From Tepidanaerobacter syntrophicus (GTDB lineage Bacteria; Bacillota; Thermosediminibacteria; Thermosediminibacterales; Tepidanaerobacteraceae), in contig NZ_DF977003.1 in the NCBI RefSeq assembly GCF_001485475.2, forward strand, positions 515,393 to 579,392: a DNA stretch of 64,000 bases, read 5' to 3'. Positions 46,458 through 58,270 of this stretch are shown piece after piece. Both the position numbers and the translations under genes were made by a program. The notes under the pieces were generated by a model. The model saw only the letters and a list, made by a program, of their open reading frames with translations. It was not told the origin of the DNA and did not search any database. Position 1 is the stretch's first letter. Each line of letters opens with the position of its first letter.

Positions 46458-47330
46458 TTATGCTTTTACTGTTTTGGTCCTATCTCTAAAAATCTCCCAA
46501 AGCGGAGTTGCTATAAAAATCGAAGAATATGTTCCGCTTGCAATTCCAACAATAAGCGCTAGCGAAAAGTCTTTTATTGTTTCTCCTCCCAGTAAAAATA
46601 GGGCAGTAATCGTAATCAATGTCGTAAAAGATGTATTTATTGACCTTGCGAGGGTCTGCATGATACTCAAATTTGCAATGTCTGTAAAGGAAGCTTTCCT
46701 CATCGTCTTAAGGTTTTCTCTGATTCTATCAAAAACCACAATGGTATCATTTATTGAATAACCGACGATTGTCAGAACCACAGCTATAAAAGTGCTATCA
46801 ACCGGGATATGAAAAATCGCATAAAAACTTATGATAATCAGTACATCATGAACCAAGGCTAAAACTGCTGCTACAGCTGACTTGAATTCAAATCTGAAGG
46901 TTATATAAATAAGCATTCCAATATTAGCCAAAATCAAGGCAATAATCGCTTGCTGCCTCATTTCCTTGCCGATTACTGCATCAATGGTTTCTGCTTGAAT
47001 CAATTCAGTATTTGGCCATTTTTGCTTTAACGACTCCGAAATTTTATTCTGCATATCTTCTGATATTGTGGTAGTTTTTATGATTAATTCTTGTTGAGTA
47101 TCTCCGCCTTTTTTAACTTCAAATTCGCGTATGTCAAGTTGTTCTAGGATACTCCTGGCGTCTGCCAATTCAAAAGACTGATGAATATCAAACTGCAGCA
47201 TATTTCCGCCTGTAAAATCGATACCCCAATTAAAACCTTGGAATATCAAGAATGCAATCCCAATAATAATTACTGCAAGGGAAAGGCCAAACCATAGATA
47301 CTTTTTTTCTATTATCTTATATGCCTTCAT
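46458..47330 (-). CDS. secF: Protein translocase subunit SecF
   Basis: SecF with SecD uses the proton gradient to pull secreted proteins across the membrane. The 290-aa protein has six membrane helices and the signature FNWGIDFTGGNMLQFDIHQS, with VVLTIVGYSINDTIVVFDRI (then RENLK). It overlaps the secD end by 4 bp. SecD and SecF are separate genes here, unlike the fused SecDF of Bacillus. Confidence 0.96.
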   Translation of the reverse strand: MKAYKIIEKKYLWFGLSLAVIIIGIAFLIFQGFNWGIDFTGGNMLQFDIHQSFELADARSILEQLDIREFEVKKGGDTQQELIIKTTTISEDMQNKISESLKQKWPNTELIQAETIDAVIGKEMRQQAIIALILANIGMLIYITFRFEFKSAVAAVLALVHDVLIIISFYAIFHIPVDSTFIAVVLTIVGYSINDTIVVFDRIRENLKTMRKASFTDIANLSIMQTLARSINTSFTTLITITALFLLGGETIKDFSLALIVGIASGTYSSIFIATPLWEIFRDRTKTVKA

Positions 47331-48586
47331 TTTTTCACCCCTTCTACGCCGAACAATAGCTTGATATTCTTGAACGAATGAACATTGATTAAATTTGCAA
47401 GAACTATTCTTGTTACTGTTACCGCTGTAAACATGCTTACTGCGATACCAATTAGTAAAGTTACTGCAAAACCCTTTATTGATCCGGCGCCAAAGTACAA
47501 TAGAACAACTGCAGCTATAGCCGTAGTTACGTTTGAATCTATTATAGTTGAAAAAGCTCTGGTAAAACCTGCGGTAAGTGACGCTCTCAAGGTTTTGCCA
47601 TTGCGAAGCTCTTCTTTCATTCGTTCGAATATAAGCACATTGGCATCAACCGCCATGCCAATTGATAGTATGAATCCTGCAATACCCGGAAGTGTGAGCG
47701 TCGCTCCAATAGCTGAAAAAATATTTAATACCAGCATTATGTAAATCAGTAATGCAAAATCTGCTACTAGTCCTGGCAGTCTGTAGTATATGAGCATAAA
47801 GAGTAAAACAATTATAACACCGATTACACCGGCTCTTAAGCTCTTGTTTAATGAATCAGAACCTAGTGTTGGACCTACCGTCATAACTTGCCGCTGTTCA
47901 AGATCAACAGGTAAAGCGCCTGCGCGAATAAGTGCTGCAAGTTCCGCTGCTTTTTCAATACTTTCAAGGTTTGTAATAACTGCTTCGCCGTTTGCAATAA
48001 CATCTTGCACTACCGGAGCTGATATTACTTCGTTATCAAGAACTATTGCAATAGGTTTACCTAAATATTCTTTTGTAGCTTCAGCAAATTTTTTTGCACC
48101 TTCTGCATCGAATTTCAGGCTTACCATCGGCTCATTTTGCTGACCGTATACCGCTTTTGCATCCTGCACATCATCGCCTGTTAAAATAACTTTGCTGTCA
48201 GGTCCTACAAACTGCAACGATGCTGTTTTGCCGATAATCTCTAGTGCCTTTTTAGAATCCTCTACTCCCGGAAGCTCAACTAAAATTCTATTGCTTCCCT
48301 GTCTTACTATTAAGGGCTCGGCTACCCCTAATTGATCCACCCTGCTTCTGATGACTTTTTCTGCCCCTGCCATCTTTTCATCTGTTATCTTTTCGCCGGG
48401 CTTCGGCTTTGCTTCAAGAAGTACTGACACTCCTCCGCGTAAATCAAGGCCTAATTTAATTGAGTCTTTAATAGGAAGCACTTTGTAGTCCCCTATTTGA
48501 AAACCAACCAAGGTTGCATAGCCCAAAATAGCTGCTGCAATAACTATAGCAATTATTTTGATAAGGCTTTTTGTCTGTGAGTTCAT
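47327..48586 (-). CDS. secD: Protein translocase subunit SecD
   Basis: Partner of SecF. The 419-aa protein has an N-terminal membrane helix, the signature IKLGLDLRGGVSVLLEAK, a medium periplasmic domain (short compared with Escherichia coli SecD, as in other Gram-positives), and the C-terminal five-helix block with GIAGFILSIGMAVDANVLIF then ERMKEELR. ATG 48586 after AAGGGACTTAGT. Own sigma-A promoter 40-65 bp upstream. Confidence 0.96.
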   Translation of the reverse strand: MNSQTKSLIKIIAIVIAAAILGYATLVGFQIGDYKVLPIKDSIKLGLDLRGGVSVLLEAKPKPGEKITDEKMAGAEKVIRSRVDQLGVAEPLIVRQGSNRILVELPGVEDSKKALEIIGKTASLQFVGPDSKVILTGDDVQDAKAVYGQQNEPMVSLKFDAEGAKKFAEATKEYLGKPIAIVLDNEVISAPVVQDVIANGEAVITNLESIEKAAELAALIRAGALPVDLEQRQVMTVGPTLGSDSLNKSLRAGVIGVIIVLLFMLIYYRLPGLVADFALLIYIMLVLNIFSAIGATLTLPGIAGFILSIGMAVDANVLIFERMKEELRNGKTLRASLTAGFTRAFSTIIDSNVTTAIAAVVLLYFGAGSIKGFAVTLLIGIAVSMFTAVTVTRIVLANLINVHSFKNIKLLFGVEGVKK

Positions 48587-48624
48587 ACTAAGTCCCTTCT
48601 TCCATTCCTCTAAGTACATTTTTT

Positions 48625-48652
48625 ATTATATTTCAATTTAACACCTTGTCAA
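48625..48652 (-). promoter_or_regulatory. Sigma-A promoter of secDF
   Basis: Minus strand TTGACA (48652-48647), 16-bp spacer, TATAAT (48630-48625): both hexamers are perfect consensus. Confidence 0.85.
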
Positions 48653-48727
48653 GTGAACTACTCACCACTTACTCATTCATTCATTGAAATGGGAGCGTCT
48701 TGGTTAAAAAAGCTAAATTTTTAAACA

Positions 48728-48752
48728 CAAAAATAGGGCCTTCCGGGCCCCT
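48728..48752 (-). terminator. Terminator after the SCIFF gene
   Basis: Minus-strand stem TAGGGGCC / GGCCCTA (one bulged G) with a CGGAA loop and a following ATTTTTG. It begins at the stop codon (48753-48751) of the SCIFF gene, so nothing downstream is co-transcribed efficiently. Confidence 0.8.
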
Positions 48753-48900
48753 ACTTTTCTTTAGAACATACTTGATTGGCTACCGTGCATGAAGTCTTGC
48801 ATGCAGATTGGCAAGATGATTTGCACTTGCCGCAGCCTCTATGGGCAAGGCTATCTTTGCTGTTTAAACAGCCCTTATACAAAGGCGTAATATGTTTCAC
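48751..48900 (-). CDS. scfA: SCIFF ranthipeptide precursor (six cysteines in forty-five residues)
   Basis: A 49-aa peptide, MKHITPLYKGCLNSKDSLAH followed by RGCGKCKSSCQSACKTSCTV and ANQVCSKEK. The block CGKCKSSCQSACKTSCTV with a final NQVC reproduces the Clostridia-wide SCIFF family, a precursor that a radical-SAM maturase converts to a thioether-bridged ranthipeptide. There are seven cysteines (11, 23, 26, 30, 34, 38, 45); the one at 11 is outside the usual six. GTG start at 48900, nine bases after AGGAGG. SCIFF genes usually sit between yajC and secD with the maturase; here the peptide is present and the maturase is not. Confidence 0.9.
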   Translation of the reverse strand: MKHITPLYKGCLNSKDSLAHRGCGKCKSSCQSACKTSCTVANQVCSKEK

Positions 48901-48939
48901 TTTAAAAGCCCTCCTTCCATTTACCGTCAATTTTAAAAC

Positions 48940-48968
48940 ATTATATCATACAACTTTAGAATTTTAAA
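48940..48968 (-). promoter_or_regulatory. Extended -10 promoter of the SCIFF gene
   Basis: Minus strand TGATATAAT with the -10 at 48945-48940; TTTAAA (48968-48963) at 17 bp is a weak -35. It lies about 40 bp before the GTG start and just after the yajC stop. Confidence 0.6.
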
Positions 48969-48980
48969 GGAGGTATAGTT

Positions 48981-49280
48981 TTATCGCTCTTCCTCGGCAC
49001 TGTTGCCGTTCTTTTTCCTGATTACATTTCCAATAGCAGACCTGGAAACCTTAATCTTAATTTTATCGCCTACATCAAGGGTCACGACATCATCTTTTAT
49101 GTTAAGAACTTTACCATATATGCCGCCTACTGTTATTACTTCATCACCTTCTTTTAAATTCGAAAGCATATTTCTGCGATCTTTTTCACGTTTTTGCTGT
49201 GGCCTAATTATCATGAAATAAAAGATTGCAAAAATAATTATGATAGGACCAAACTGCTGCATAAATGTTGCTGGATTCAC
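48981..49280 (-). CDS. yajC: Preprotein translocase accessory subunit YajC
   Basis: Small membrane protein that associates with SecDF. The 99-aa product has one N-terminal helix (FGPIIIIFAIFYFMIIRPQQ), then KREKDRRNMLSNLKEGDEVI and TVGGIYGKVLNIKDD, the YajC signature. GTG start at 49280. Near secD but separated from it by the SCIFF gene and two promoters. Confidence 0.95.
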   Translation of the reverse strand: MNPATFMQQFGPIIIIFAIFYFMIIRPQQKREKDRRNMLSNLKEGDEVITVGGIYGKVLNIKDDVVTLDVGDKIKIKVSRSAIGNVIRKKNGNSAEEER

Positions 49281-49423
49281 TTTATCTCATCCTTCCTTTC
49301 AAAATATATTTCTCATATTTATTAAGTTCTATGTTAAAACAAGAAATCCTTTAAATATAATATAATTTATATTATTTTATTTTTGATTTTAATGATAAGT
49401 TTCATTAATAAGGATGTAAATAT

Positions 49424-51173
<1,750 letters not shown>

Positions 51174-51188
51174 TGGCCGCACCTTTCA

Positions 51189-52229
51189 TTATATTATGAG
51201 CATTGCATCGCCAAAACTAAAAAATCTGTATTTCTCTCTTATAGCTTCTTCATAGGCCTTAAATACCTTTTCTTTCCCTGCAAAAGCGCTAACCAGCATT
51301 ATAAGTGTGGATTTAGGGAGATGAAAATTGGTTATAAGTGCATCTACAACTTTAAACTTGTATCCGGGATAAATGAATATATCAGACCATCCGTTTCCGG
51401 GTTTTACCATACCGTTCTCGTCTCCAATAGTCTCTAATGTCCTTGTAGAAGTAGTGCCTACTGCAATAACTCTTTTACCGGTCTCCTTTGTCCGGCAAAT
51501 GGTTTCGGCAGCCTCGGGGCTTACTTCGTAATACTCGGAGTGCATTTTATGCTCTTCAACATTTTCAACTTTTACAGGCCTAAATGTTCCAAGCCCTACA
51601 TGAAGCGTTATAAAGACTATTGATACGCCTTTTGCCCTTAGTTTATTTAACAGCTCCTCGGTAAAATGAAGGCCTGCTGTAGGCGCGGCTGCTGAACCAG
51701 GTATTTGTGCATATACGGTTTGGTAGCGATCTTTATCTTCTAATTTCTTTTTAATATAAGGAGGAGTAGGCATTTGTCCCAGTTTATCTAAAATCTCTTC
51801 AAAAGAGCCCTCGTAAAAAAATTGCATCAATCTGCCGCCATAATCAGTGTTATCCAAGACTTTAGCAGTAAGCTGACCATTACCAAAGACAATTTCTTCT
51901 CCTTTGCGTGCTTTGCTGCCGGGCTTAACCAAGGCTTCCCATACATCGTTTTCAATAGGCTTTAACAGGACTACCTCAATTCTACCCCCTGTCCTTTGAC
52001 GGCGCCCAATCAATCTAGCCGGTATTACCTTAGTGTTATTTAAGACCAAGCAGTCACCTTTTTGCAAATAATCAATGACATCCTCAAAGATTTTATGTTC
52101 AATTTCTCCTGTTGATTTATTCAGCACAAGGAGTCTGGATTTTGAGCGATTTTCTATAGGTTCTTGAGCTATTAATTCTTCAGGTAAATCAAAATCAAAT
52201 TCTTCTAATTTCATTTTTTGCATCTGCAT
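51189..52229 (-). CDS. queA: S-adenosylmethionine:tRNA ribosyltransferase-isomerase QueA
   Basis: Transfers the ribosyl moiety of SAM to preQ1-tRNA, making epoxyqueuosine. It has [20 protein letters not shown] at the N-terminus, [40 protein letters not shown], and [20 protein letters not shown]. The true start is uncertain: ATG codons at 52229, 52223 and 52214 are in frame, and the last best fits homologues ([11 protein letters not shown]) although its ribosome-binding site is poor. It lies 20 bp after the spoIID gene. Confidence 0.94.
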   Translation of the reverse strand: MQMQKMKLEEFDFDLPEELIAQEPIENRSKSRLLVLNKSTGEIEHKIFEDVIDYLQKGDCLVLNNTKVIPARLIGRRQRTGGRIEVVLLKPIENDVWEALVKPGSKARKGEEIVFGNGQLTAKVLDNTDYGGRLMQFFYEGSFEEILDKLGQMPTPPYIKKKLEDKDRYQTVYAQIPGSAAAPTAGLHFTEELLNKLRAKGVSIVFITLHVGLGTFRPVKVENVEEHKMHSEYYEVSPEAAETICRTKETGKRVIAVGTTSTRTLETIGDENGMVKPGNGWSDIFIYPGYKFKVVDALITNFHLPKSTLIMLVSAFAGKEKVFKAYEEAIREKYRFFSFGDAMLII

Positions 52230-52249
52230 CTTCTTTCAAAAACAAGAGT

Positions 52250-53779
52250 TTATGGTGTAATCTCAACACCAGTATAATAATGGTATAAAATTTCAGTATA
52301 ACTGTAGCCATTTTCAGCCATTGCTTTGGCGCCCCACTGGCTCATTCCTACTCCATGGCCACAGCCATGGCCGGATATGACATATATATCATCAGACGTA
52401 TTTGGTGTATTATAACTGCTGGTTATTTTTTTTGCTATACCTTCCGCCGAAATGACTGCACAATCGCCTTTTGTGTGGTTTATACCCTGTTGGCTTAAGA
52501 TATTTATGCCAGATAACCGAATATTTTTCTTTGAGCCGTCTCCTGAGAGCACGGCAAGCCCGAGGTTCGCAGCCGGTACTGCTGTCTGATCTTGCGCTAT
52601 ATCAAGATAATTGCTCTTTAATTGAAGCAGGTTTCTGATGTCATCTGAGCTGAGCAAAGTCTCTCCCTTTGTGCCCTTTAAAAGCAGCTTTTTTGCTCTT
52701 CCCGCCAAAGTGGTTTCGGCAATTATAATTTCTTTGATGTCGCCAATGGAACTTGATGCATAGGTATTGTATCTTTTGCTTAACTCATCTAGTGATATCT
52801 GCCAAGTTTCGTAAGGAGATTGAGAAGGAACTATATCGTCCACCGGCTGCAAATAAGGTAGATCTATTCCAAAAACATCTTTGCACGCCTCTGTTCTGCC
52901 GCCACTGTCAGCATGATAAAAAGCAGTTATGGGTTTGCCATCATATAAAAGGATTTGTCCGCTGGTTTGGTCAACTGCCTGATTGGTCTTTGCAGTCTCC
53001 TCGCTAAACCCTCCATATACTTGATCAGAAGAACCGGCACTTACATCAAAGCCATAGTTTTGCCATTTTCCCAAATTTGCAACTGCATAGGTCCTGGCTG
53101 CTACTGTTTGTGCTTTCAGGGCTTCTATATCCCAATTTGAAGGCATTTCGCAAGGTACAACTCCATATAGATATTCGTCTAACCCTAACTCATTTACAAC
53201 TTGAATTAAATTTCCAGAAGTTGTCATCTCAAGCATCCCACGATATCTTCTACCTTCTATGGATATAGGAGTCTTTAGATCTGAACCGGCAAAAAAGACT
53301 GGGCTCTCGGCTGAAACAGGAAGTATAACCGCCGGATATTTAGAATCGCCTTTAATCATTATTAAATCAGAGGCTGCATTACTATTATTTGAATTGTTAT
53401 CAACCCATACAGACCAATTGTTATCAAAGAATAAGTAGCACTTTGTTCCCCTGTTTATAAGTTTTGTTGCATATTCTGCCGCAGTTTCCATATCGCTAAT
53501 ACCACTTTTTTCCGGAGTAAAATTTGAGGAACTAGCGCTGCAAACCTCTAATAACTTATCAGAAAAACTCACTACTGTAAAGGGGTTTTTATTCTGTATC
53601 CTTCCTACTACAAATCCTACATCAGAAGAGAGCTCGTAAGAATTTCTGCTGCTGTTTCCGTAATAAAGTCCCACTTTTATTTTGTTCGGAATGGTTATAT
53701 TTGCTTCAGACCCTTGAGTAGGAGTATTTACGCTAAAAATAAATGTAAATGCAATAAATAATACAAACCACCGTTTCAT
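52250..53779 (-). CDS. SpoIID/LytB domain protein (sporulation-type lytic transglycosylase family)
   Basis: SpoIID cleaves peptidoglycan glycan strands during engulfment; related LytB-domain proteins occur elsewhere. The 509-aa protein has a signal sequence (MKRWFVLFIAFTFIFSVNTP). It then has a SPOR-like repeat region (YELSSDVGFVVGRIQNKNPF) and the SpoIID domain (about 190-505) with YLYGVVPCEMPSNWDIEALK, AQTVAARTYAV, the catalytic-region GGFSEETAKTNQAVDQTSGQ, and terminal GHGCGHGVGMSQWGAKAMAE. Longer than Bacillus SpoIID (about 340 aa). It lies between ruvB and queA, a place seen in other Clostridia, so it may not be the engulfment-specific SpoIID. Confidence 0.85.
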   Translation of the reverse strand: MKRWFVLFIAFTFIFSVNTPTQGSEANITIPNKIKVGLYYGNSSRNSYELSSDVGFVVGRIQNKNPFTVVSFSDKLLEVCSASSSNFTPEKSGISDMETAAEYATKLINRGTKCYLFFDNNWSVWVDNNSNNSNAASDLIMIKGDSKYPAVILPVSAESPVFFAGSDLKTPISIEGRRYRGMLEMTTSGNLIQVVNELGLDEYLYGVVPCEMPSNWDIEALKAQTVAARTYAVANLGKWQNYGFDVSAGSSDQVYGGFSEETAKTNQAVDQTSGQILLYDGKPITAFYHADSGGRTEACKDVFGIDLPYLQPVDDIVPSQSPYETWQISLDELSKRYNTYASSSIGDIKEIIIAETTLAGRAKKLLLKGTKGETLLSSDDIRNLLQLKSNYLDIAQDQTAVPAANLGLAVLSGDGSKKNIRLSGINILSQQGINHTKGDCAVISAEGIAKKITSSYNTPNTSDDIYVISGHGCGHGVGMSQWGAKAMAENGYSYTEILYHYYTGVEITP

Positions 53780-53802
53780 TTTATTTCCAGGCCTCCTGAC
53801 AA

Positions 53803-54813
53803 TCAATCACTTCGTTTTCTACCTAAACATTCATATGCCTTATCTGAGGCTATCCTACCCCTTGCCGTTCTGAATATGTAACCTTCTTGTACAAGATAAG
53901 GCTCGTAGATATCTTCAATTGTGGAAATATCCTCATTGAGCGCAGCAGCAATAGATTCAATGCCAGCAGGACCGCCGTCAAATTTTTCAATTAGTGTAAT
54001 CAGCAGTCTGCGATCATTCCTGTCAAGTCCGTTGATATCAATTTCTAAAAGCCTCAATCCTTCTTTAGCAATATCCACTGTAATTTTTCCATCTCCTCTA
54101 ACCTGAGCAAAGTCTCTAATCCGTTTTAGCAATCTGTTTGCAAGGCGAGGAGTCCCTCTAGAGCATAATGCTATACGCTCTGCAGATTCATCATCTATAT
54201 CCACCTTCAAAAGTGCAGCTGACCTTTTTATAATCTCTACCAGTTCCGGTATTTTATAAAAATCCAAATGCAGGCTTACGCCAAAACGGTCTCTTAGAGG
54301 AGATGTTAATTGCCCTGCTTTTGTAGTAGCTCCAACTAAAGTAAATGGACTTAAATCAAGTCTCATGGATCTTGCGCTAGGCCCTTTTCCTATCATGATG
54401 TCTAAGGCAAAGTCTTCCATGGCCGGATATAATATCTCCTCAACGCTTGGATGCAATCGGTGGATTTCATCAATAAAAAGCAGATCCCTTTCTCCAAGGT
54501 TTGTAAGGATTGCAGCCAGATCTCCTGCTCGCTCTATTGCCGGCCCAGACGTTATCCTTATATTCACGCCTAGCTCTCTTGCGATAATATAGGCAAGGGT
54601 CGTCTTGCCAAGGCCTGGCGGTCCAAATAGCAAAACATGGTCCAGGGCTTCTCTGCGCATCAGAGCTGCTTCAATAAATACTTTAAGGTTCTCTTTTACG
54701 CGCTCCTGCCCGATGTATTCGTCAAAAGTTAAAGGCCTTATACTTTTTTCATATTCGATTTCTTCATCATTTTTTATAGACGGAGCAACAATTCTATCAT
54801 TCAAAGTTTTCAC
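53803..54813 (-). CDS. ruvB: Holliday junction branch-migration helicase RuvB
   Basis: AAA+ motor that drives branch migration with RuvA. The 336-aa protein has [20 protein letters not shown], Walker [10 protein letters not shown] (64-72), Walker [21 protein letters not shown], and the winged-helix C-terminus with [20 protein letters not shown] and [16 protein letters not shown]. Three bp after ruvA. Confidence 0.97.
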   Translation of the reverse strand: MKTLNDRIVAPSIKNDEEIEYEKSIRPLTFDEYIGQERVKENLKVFIEAALMRREALDHVLLFGPPGLGKTTLAYIIARELGVNIRITSGPAIERAGDLAAILTNLGERDLLFIDEIHRLHPSVEEILYPAMEDFALDIMIGKGPSARSMRLDLSPFTLVGATTKAGQLTSPLRDRFGVSLHLDFYKIPELVEIIKRSAALLKVDIDDESAERIALCSRGTPRLANRLLKRIRDFAQVRGDGKITVDIAKEGLRLLEIDINGLDRNDRRLLITLIEKFDGGPAGIESIAAALNEDISTIEDIYEPYLVQEGYIFRTARGRIASDKAYECLGRKRSD

Positions 54814-54816
54814 CCT

Positions 54817-55401
54817 TTATTTCGACATTTTTTTAAGTGCAGCTTTAATTATATCTTCTAAGTTTTTGCTATCTTTTACCAAATCATCGCTTAAGGCTAA
54901 ATTAACCTCCGCCGAGCTAAATCCCAAAGAAATAAGTGCTTCCTTTGCTTCCGAAATATAATCTTCGGTGTCTTCGTCTGGAGTTGACACAGGAAGATCT
55001 TTGATTCGATCTTTTAGCTCAATTATGATCTTTTGAGCTGTTTTTTTTCCTATTCCAGGAACCTTTGTTAGTTCATTAACATTTTCTGTTAAAATTACAT
55101 TCTTTAATTTTGCTGCATCCATTAACGAAAGCACCGAAAGTGCCACTTTAGGCCCCACACCTGAAACCTTATTTAAAAAAAGATATGCTTGTCGCTCTAT
55201 TTTATCAAAAAAGCCAAAAAGCTCTATTGCATCTTCTTTTAGTAATAAATGTGTGTAAAGTGTAATAGTCTCGCCTTTATAATTTTTAATTTTATCGTAA
55301 CTATACATCGAAATATCGGCTTTTATACCTACGCCGGATATGTCCACAACAGCAGTAGTAGGTTCGACAAAAACCAGTTTACCTTTTATGTATTCTAACA
55401 T
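54817..55401 (-). CDS. ruvA: Holliday junction DNA-binding protein RuvA
   Basis: Tetramer that holds the four-way junction. The 194-aa protein has an N-terminal OB fold (MLEYIKGKLVFVEPTTAVVD), two helix-hairpin-helix motifs (KVSGVGPKVALSVLS and KVPGIGKKTAQKIIIELKDR), and the C-terminal domain that binds RuvB (EAKEALISLGFSSAEVNLAL). Two bp after ruvC. Confidence 0.96.
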   Translation of the reverse strand: MLEYIKGKLVFVEPTTAVVDISGVGIKADISMYSYDKIKNYKGETITLYTHLLLKEDAIELFGFFDKIERQAYLFLNKVSGVGPKVALSVLSLMDAAKLKNVILTENVNELTKVPGIGKKTAQKIIIELKDRIKDLPVSTPDEDTEDYISEAKEALISLGFSSAEVNLALSDDLVKDSKNLEDIIKAALKKMSK

Positions 55402-55403
55402 GG

Positions 55404-55904
55404 CTAAAATCCTCTGGAATCTATTATATTTTGGAGCTTATATGAATGCATATGGCATAAAGCTACTGCCAGTGCATCGGCGGCGTCATCCGGTTTTGGC
55501 AGCTCGTTCATGTCAAAATAAATCTTTATCATCTGCTGAACTTGAATTTTATCCGCATGGCCGTATCCTACTATTGCTTGTTTTACCTGAAGAGGCGTGT
55601 ATTCATATACATCGATATTCGACAGCGCAGCAGACAAAAGCGCAACTCCGCGCGCTTGTCCCACAGAAATTATAGTCTTAGCGTTTTTGTTAAAAAACAG
55701 TTCTTCAACAGCTATTGCATCAGGTTTGTAATTATCTATCAGCTCAAGGTAGCCGTTGTGCAATATCCTTAATCTTTCTGGAATTGAAACTTTAGGAGAT
55801 GTCCTTATTGTTCCATAGTCAACAATATATGGCTTGCCCTTCTCATTTGAAATTATTCCATATCCGCTTATAGCAATGCCGGGATCTATTCCCATTATCA
55901 ACAT
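55404..55904 (-). CDS. ruvC: Holliday junction resolvase RuvC
   Basis: Endonuclease that resolves junctions. The 166-aa protein has catalytic acids in [36 protein letters not shown] (then QARGVALL), and [20 protein letters not shown] 55904 after AGGGTGATTTTT; a GTG within that site extends the frame. First of the ruvC-ruvA-ruvB set, 90 bp after yebC. Confidence 0.95.
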   Translation of the reverse strand: MLIMGIDPGIAISGYGIISNEKGKPYIVDYGTIRTSPKVSIPERLRILHNGYLELIDNYKPDAIAVEELFFNKNAKTIISVGQARGVALLSAALSNIDVYEYTPLQVKQAIVGYGHADKIQVQQMIKIYFDMNELPKPDDAADALAVALCHMHSYKLQNIIDSRGF

Positions 55905-55994
55905 AAAAATCACCCTTAGTGTAATTCTACATCTAACGGTGATTCTCCTTCTTTAAGCATATAAAATTGGAGGTAGTTTGTGATTTAAATTAAT

Positions 55995-56723
55995 CTACTC
56001 AGCAGGTTCATAGTTTGTATAGACATTTTGGACATCATCGTGGTCTTCTAATGCCTCTATAAGTCTTTCAACTTTTTCACATTCTGATTCAGACAAGCTT
56101 AAAGTAGTTTTGGGTATATAGGTCAAATCCGCAGAAAAAATCTTAATCCCGTTTTTCTCAAAAGCATCCTTTACAGCCGCAAAGTTTTCAACGCTTGTTG
56201 TAACTTCAATCGAATCTTCCTGCTCGTCCACATCTTCAGCCCCTGCATCTATGGCAAGCATCATTATCTCTTCTACATCTGTGCTGTCATCTTTTTCAAT
56301 AATTATTAAACCTTTCTTTTCAAACATCCATGCAACACAGCCTGTTTCGCCGAGATTTCCTCCGTGTTTATCAAATATATGCCTCATCTCTCCTGCCGTA
56401 CGGTTTCTATTATCTGTTGTAGCATCAACTAGGATAGCCACACCGCTTGGGCCATAGCCCTCATACATGATTTCCTCATAGTCGGCACCACTAAGTTCGC
56501 CAGTTGCTCGTTTTATGGCTCGTTCTATATTTTCATTAGGCATATTCACCTGTTTTGCTTTTTCAATTACGTCTTTGAGTTTTGAGTTTGAGTTAGGATC
56601 GGGGCCGCCCTCCCGAACCGCTACAATGATTAATTTGCTGAATCTGGTATAAATTTTCCCTTTTTGAGCATCCATCTTGGCTTTCTTGTTCTTTATATTT
56701 GCCCATTTAGAATGACCCGACAT
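55995..56723 (-). CDS. yebC: YebC/PmpR family protein
   Basis: Widely conserved family; recent work ties YebC proteins to translation of proline-rich stretches, while PmpR members act in transcription. The 242-aa protein begins [20 protein letters not shown] and has [53 protein letters not shown] and [15 protein letters not shown]. Long acidic domain 2 and full length. Upstream of ruvC as in many bacteria. Confidence 0.95.
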   Translation of the reverse strand: MSGHSKWANIKNKKAKMDAQKGKIYTRFSKLIIVAVREGGPDPNSNSKLKDVIEKAKQVNMPNENIERAIKRATGELSGADYEEIMYEGYGPSGVAILVDATTDNRNRTAGEMRHIFDKHGGNLGETGCVAWMFEKKGLIIIEKDDSTDVEEIMMLAIDAGAEDVDEQEDSIEVTTSVENFAAVKDAFEKNGIKIFSADLTYIPKTTLSLSESECEKVERLIEALEDHDDVQNVYTNYEPAE

Positions 56724-56766
56724 ATTCCGAATTCCTCCTTTTGAAGATAATACATAGAAAAAAATA

Positions 56767-57489
56767 TTACTCTAATATAAACTCCGGTTTTTTTGCAAGT
56801 GACCGCTTGTGCTCGCTTCTTTTATTCAACAGCTCTATGCGCTCTTTTATTTTTGGATCTGCTTTGCCGGTTAAAATGTAGTTGTCTAACTCTTCGTAAG
56901 TAATACCCATTTCGCTCTCATCGGTTTGTCCGCTCCAAAGACCTGCGCTAGGCGCTTTATCAATGATTTTTTGCGGTATACCTAAATAAGATGCCAGTAT
57001 CCTAACTTGGCTTTTTACAAGATTTGCAATGGGCATCAAATCGGCCCCACTATCTCCATGCTTTGTAAAATAGCCTACCACAAGCTCGCTTTTATTTTCT
57101 GCCCCTACGACAAGATAATTATTTAGCCCTGCGTAATAATATAATGTTGTCATACGCAAGCGAGGTTTGATATTAGCTTTTACAAGCTTATCTTCGGTTT
57201 CATCAACAACTTTAAGAAACTCATCATAAACACTATCTAAGGTAACAACTTTATATTTTATATCGAACTTTTCAGCCACAAGTTTTGCATCAAGTTCATC
57301 GTTTTTGTCGCTATGGCATGGCATTATAAGACCTAATACATTGTCGCCAAACGCTTTTTTGCATAAAACGCTTACAACCGACGAATCTACACCTCCGCTC
57401 ATACCAAAAACAGCTCCACTGGCCCCTGCGTTTTTAACATAATTTTTTAACCATTCAACTAACTTATCACAAAGTTTTTCCATATCCAT
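56767..57489 (-). CDS. nadE: NH3-dependent NAD+ synthetase NadE
   Basis: Amidates nicotinate adenine dinucleotide to NAD+ using ammonia; there is no glutaminase domain. The 240-aa protein has the PP-loop [20 protein letters not shown] (from residue 29), [20 protein letters not shown], and [20 protein letters not shown] then YEELD. ATG 57489 lies 8 bases after AGGAGG (AGGAGGGGTATTATATG). It is 43 bp before yebC; the pairing with yigZ upstream (13 bp) suggests one transcript. Confidence 0.93.
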   Translation of the reverse strand: MDMEKLCDKLVEWLKNYVKNAGASGAVFGMSGGVDSSVVSVLCKKAFGDNVLGLIMPCHSDKNDELDAKLVAEKFDIKYKVVTLDSVYDEFLKVVDETEDKLVKANIKPRLRMTTLYYYAGLNNYLVVGAENKSELVVGYFTKHGDSGADLMPIANLVKSQVRILASYLGIPQKIIDKAPSAGLWSGQTDESEMGITYEELDNYILTGKADPKIKERIELLNKRSEHKRSLAKKPEFILE

Positions 57490-57502
57490 ATAATACCCCT
57501 CC

Positions 57503-58138
57503 TTACATATCAACTGCTATAAAGCACGATCCTGTAAGTTGCATTTGAGCGGTTCCAGAAGTGATATTTAGCACAAGTTTTTCTAGATCGCATATAGAAC
57601 TTTTAGGGATGCATGCCTTAATTTTAACATTTTCAGCATAATCTGTATCAAATATTTTTATGTTCCGCTGCTCAAATTCCCACTGCAACTTTCCTAGTAT
57701 ATCATAATTTATGACAATTTCATATATATTACAATTAACTTTCCTTATAATACCCGAATTTTTTATGCCTCTTGCGGCACTTTCACTATACGCCCGCACT
57801 AAGCCACCGGCTCCAAGTAGTATACCGCCAAAATACCTTGTAACCACTATTAAGACATTTCGCAAGTTATTTGCCTTAATAACTTCTAACACAGGTCGTC
57901 CGGCGGTTCCGGAAGGCTCGCCATCATCACTGAATCTTTGGATTTCATTGTTTAAACCGGTGGTATATGCATAAACATTGTGTGTTGCGTTCCAATGTTT
58001 TTTTCGGACCATTTCCAGTAAATGCTCTGCTTCATCGGCATTTTCTACAGGAAAAACATTAGATATAAATTTAGATTTTTTGCATTCATATAAGCTCTCC
58101 GACTGCCTTGCCACTGTAAAAAATTCATCTACACACAT
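57503..58138 (-). CDS. YigZ/IMPACT family protein
   Basis: Conserved protein of the YigZ (UPF0029/IMPACT) family, whose eukaryotic member regulates GCN2; the bacterial role is not settled. The 211-aa protein has the family signature QRFSDDGEPSGTAGRPVLEV, then VVTRYFGGILLGAGGLVRAY and SESAARGI, plus a C-terminal ferredoxin-like DUF1949 domain (about 135-205). ATG 58138 after AGGAG. First gene of the yigZ-nadE-yebC-ruv transcript. Confidence 0.9.
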   Translation of the reverse strand: MCVDEFFTVARQSESLYECKKSKFISNVFPVENADEAEHLLEMVRKKHWNATHNVYAYTTGLNNEIQRFSDDGEPSGTAGRPVLEVIKANNLRNVLIVVTRYFGGILLGAGGLVRAYSESAARGIKNSGIIRKVNCNIYEIVINYDILGKLQWEFEQRNIKIFDTDYAENVKIKACIPKSSICDLEKLVLNITSGTAQMQLTGSCFIAVDM

Positions 58139-58270
58139 AATAAAAACTCCTAAATTTGTGAACTATTCAGCATTGAAATACCGAACTCGTAATTATAGGC
58201 TACAAACTTTAATACACCTGACCTATATATTACCAGCCTGCTCAATACCGCTGCTAGTTGCTCTTTAGCC

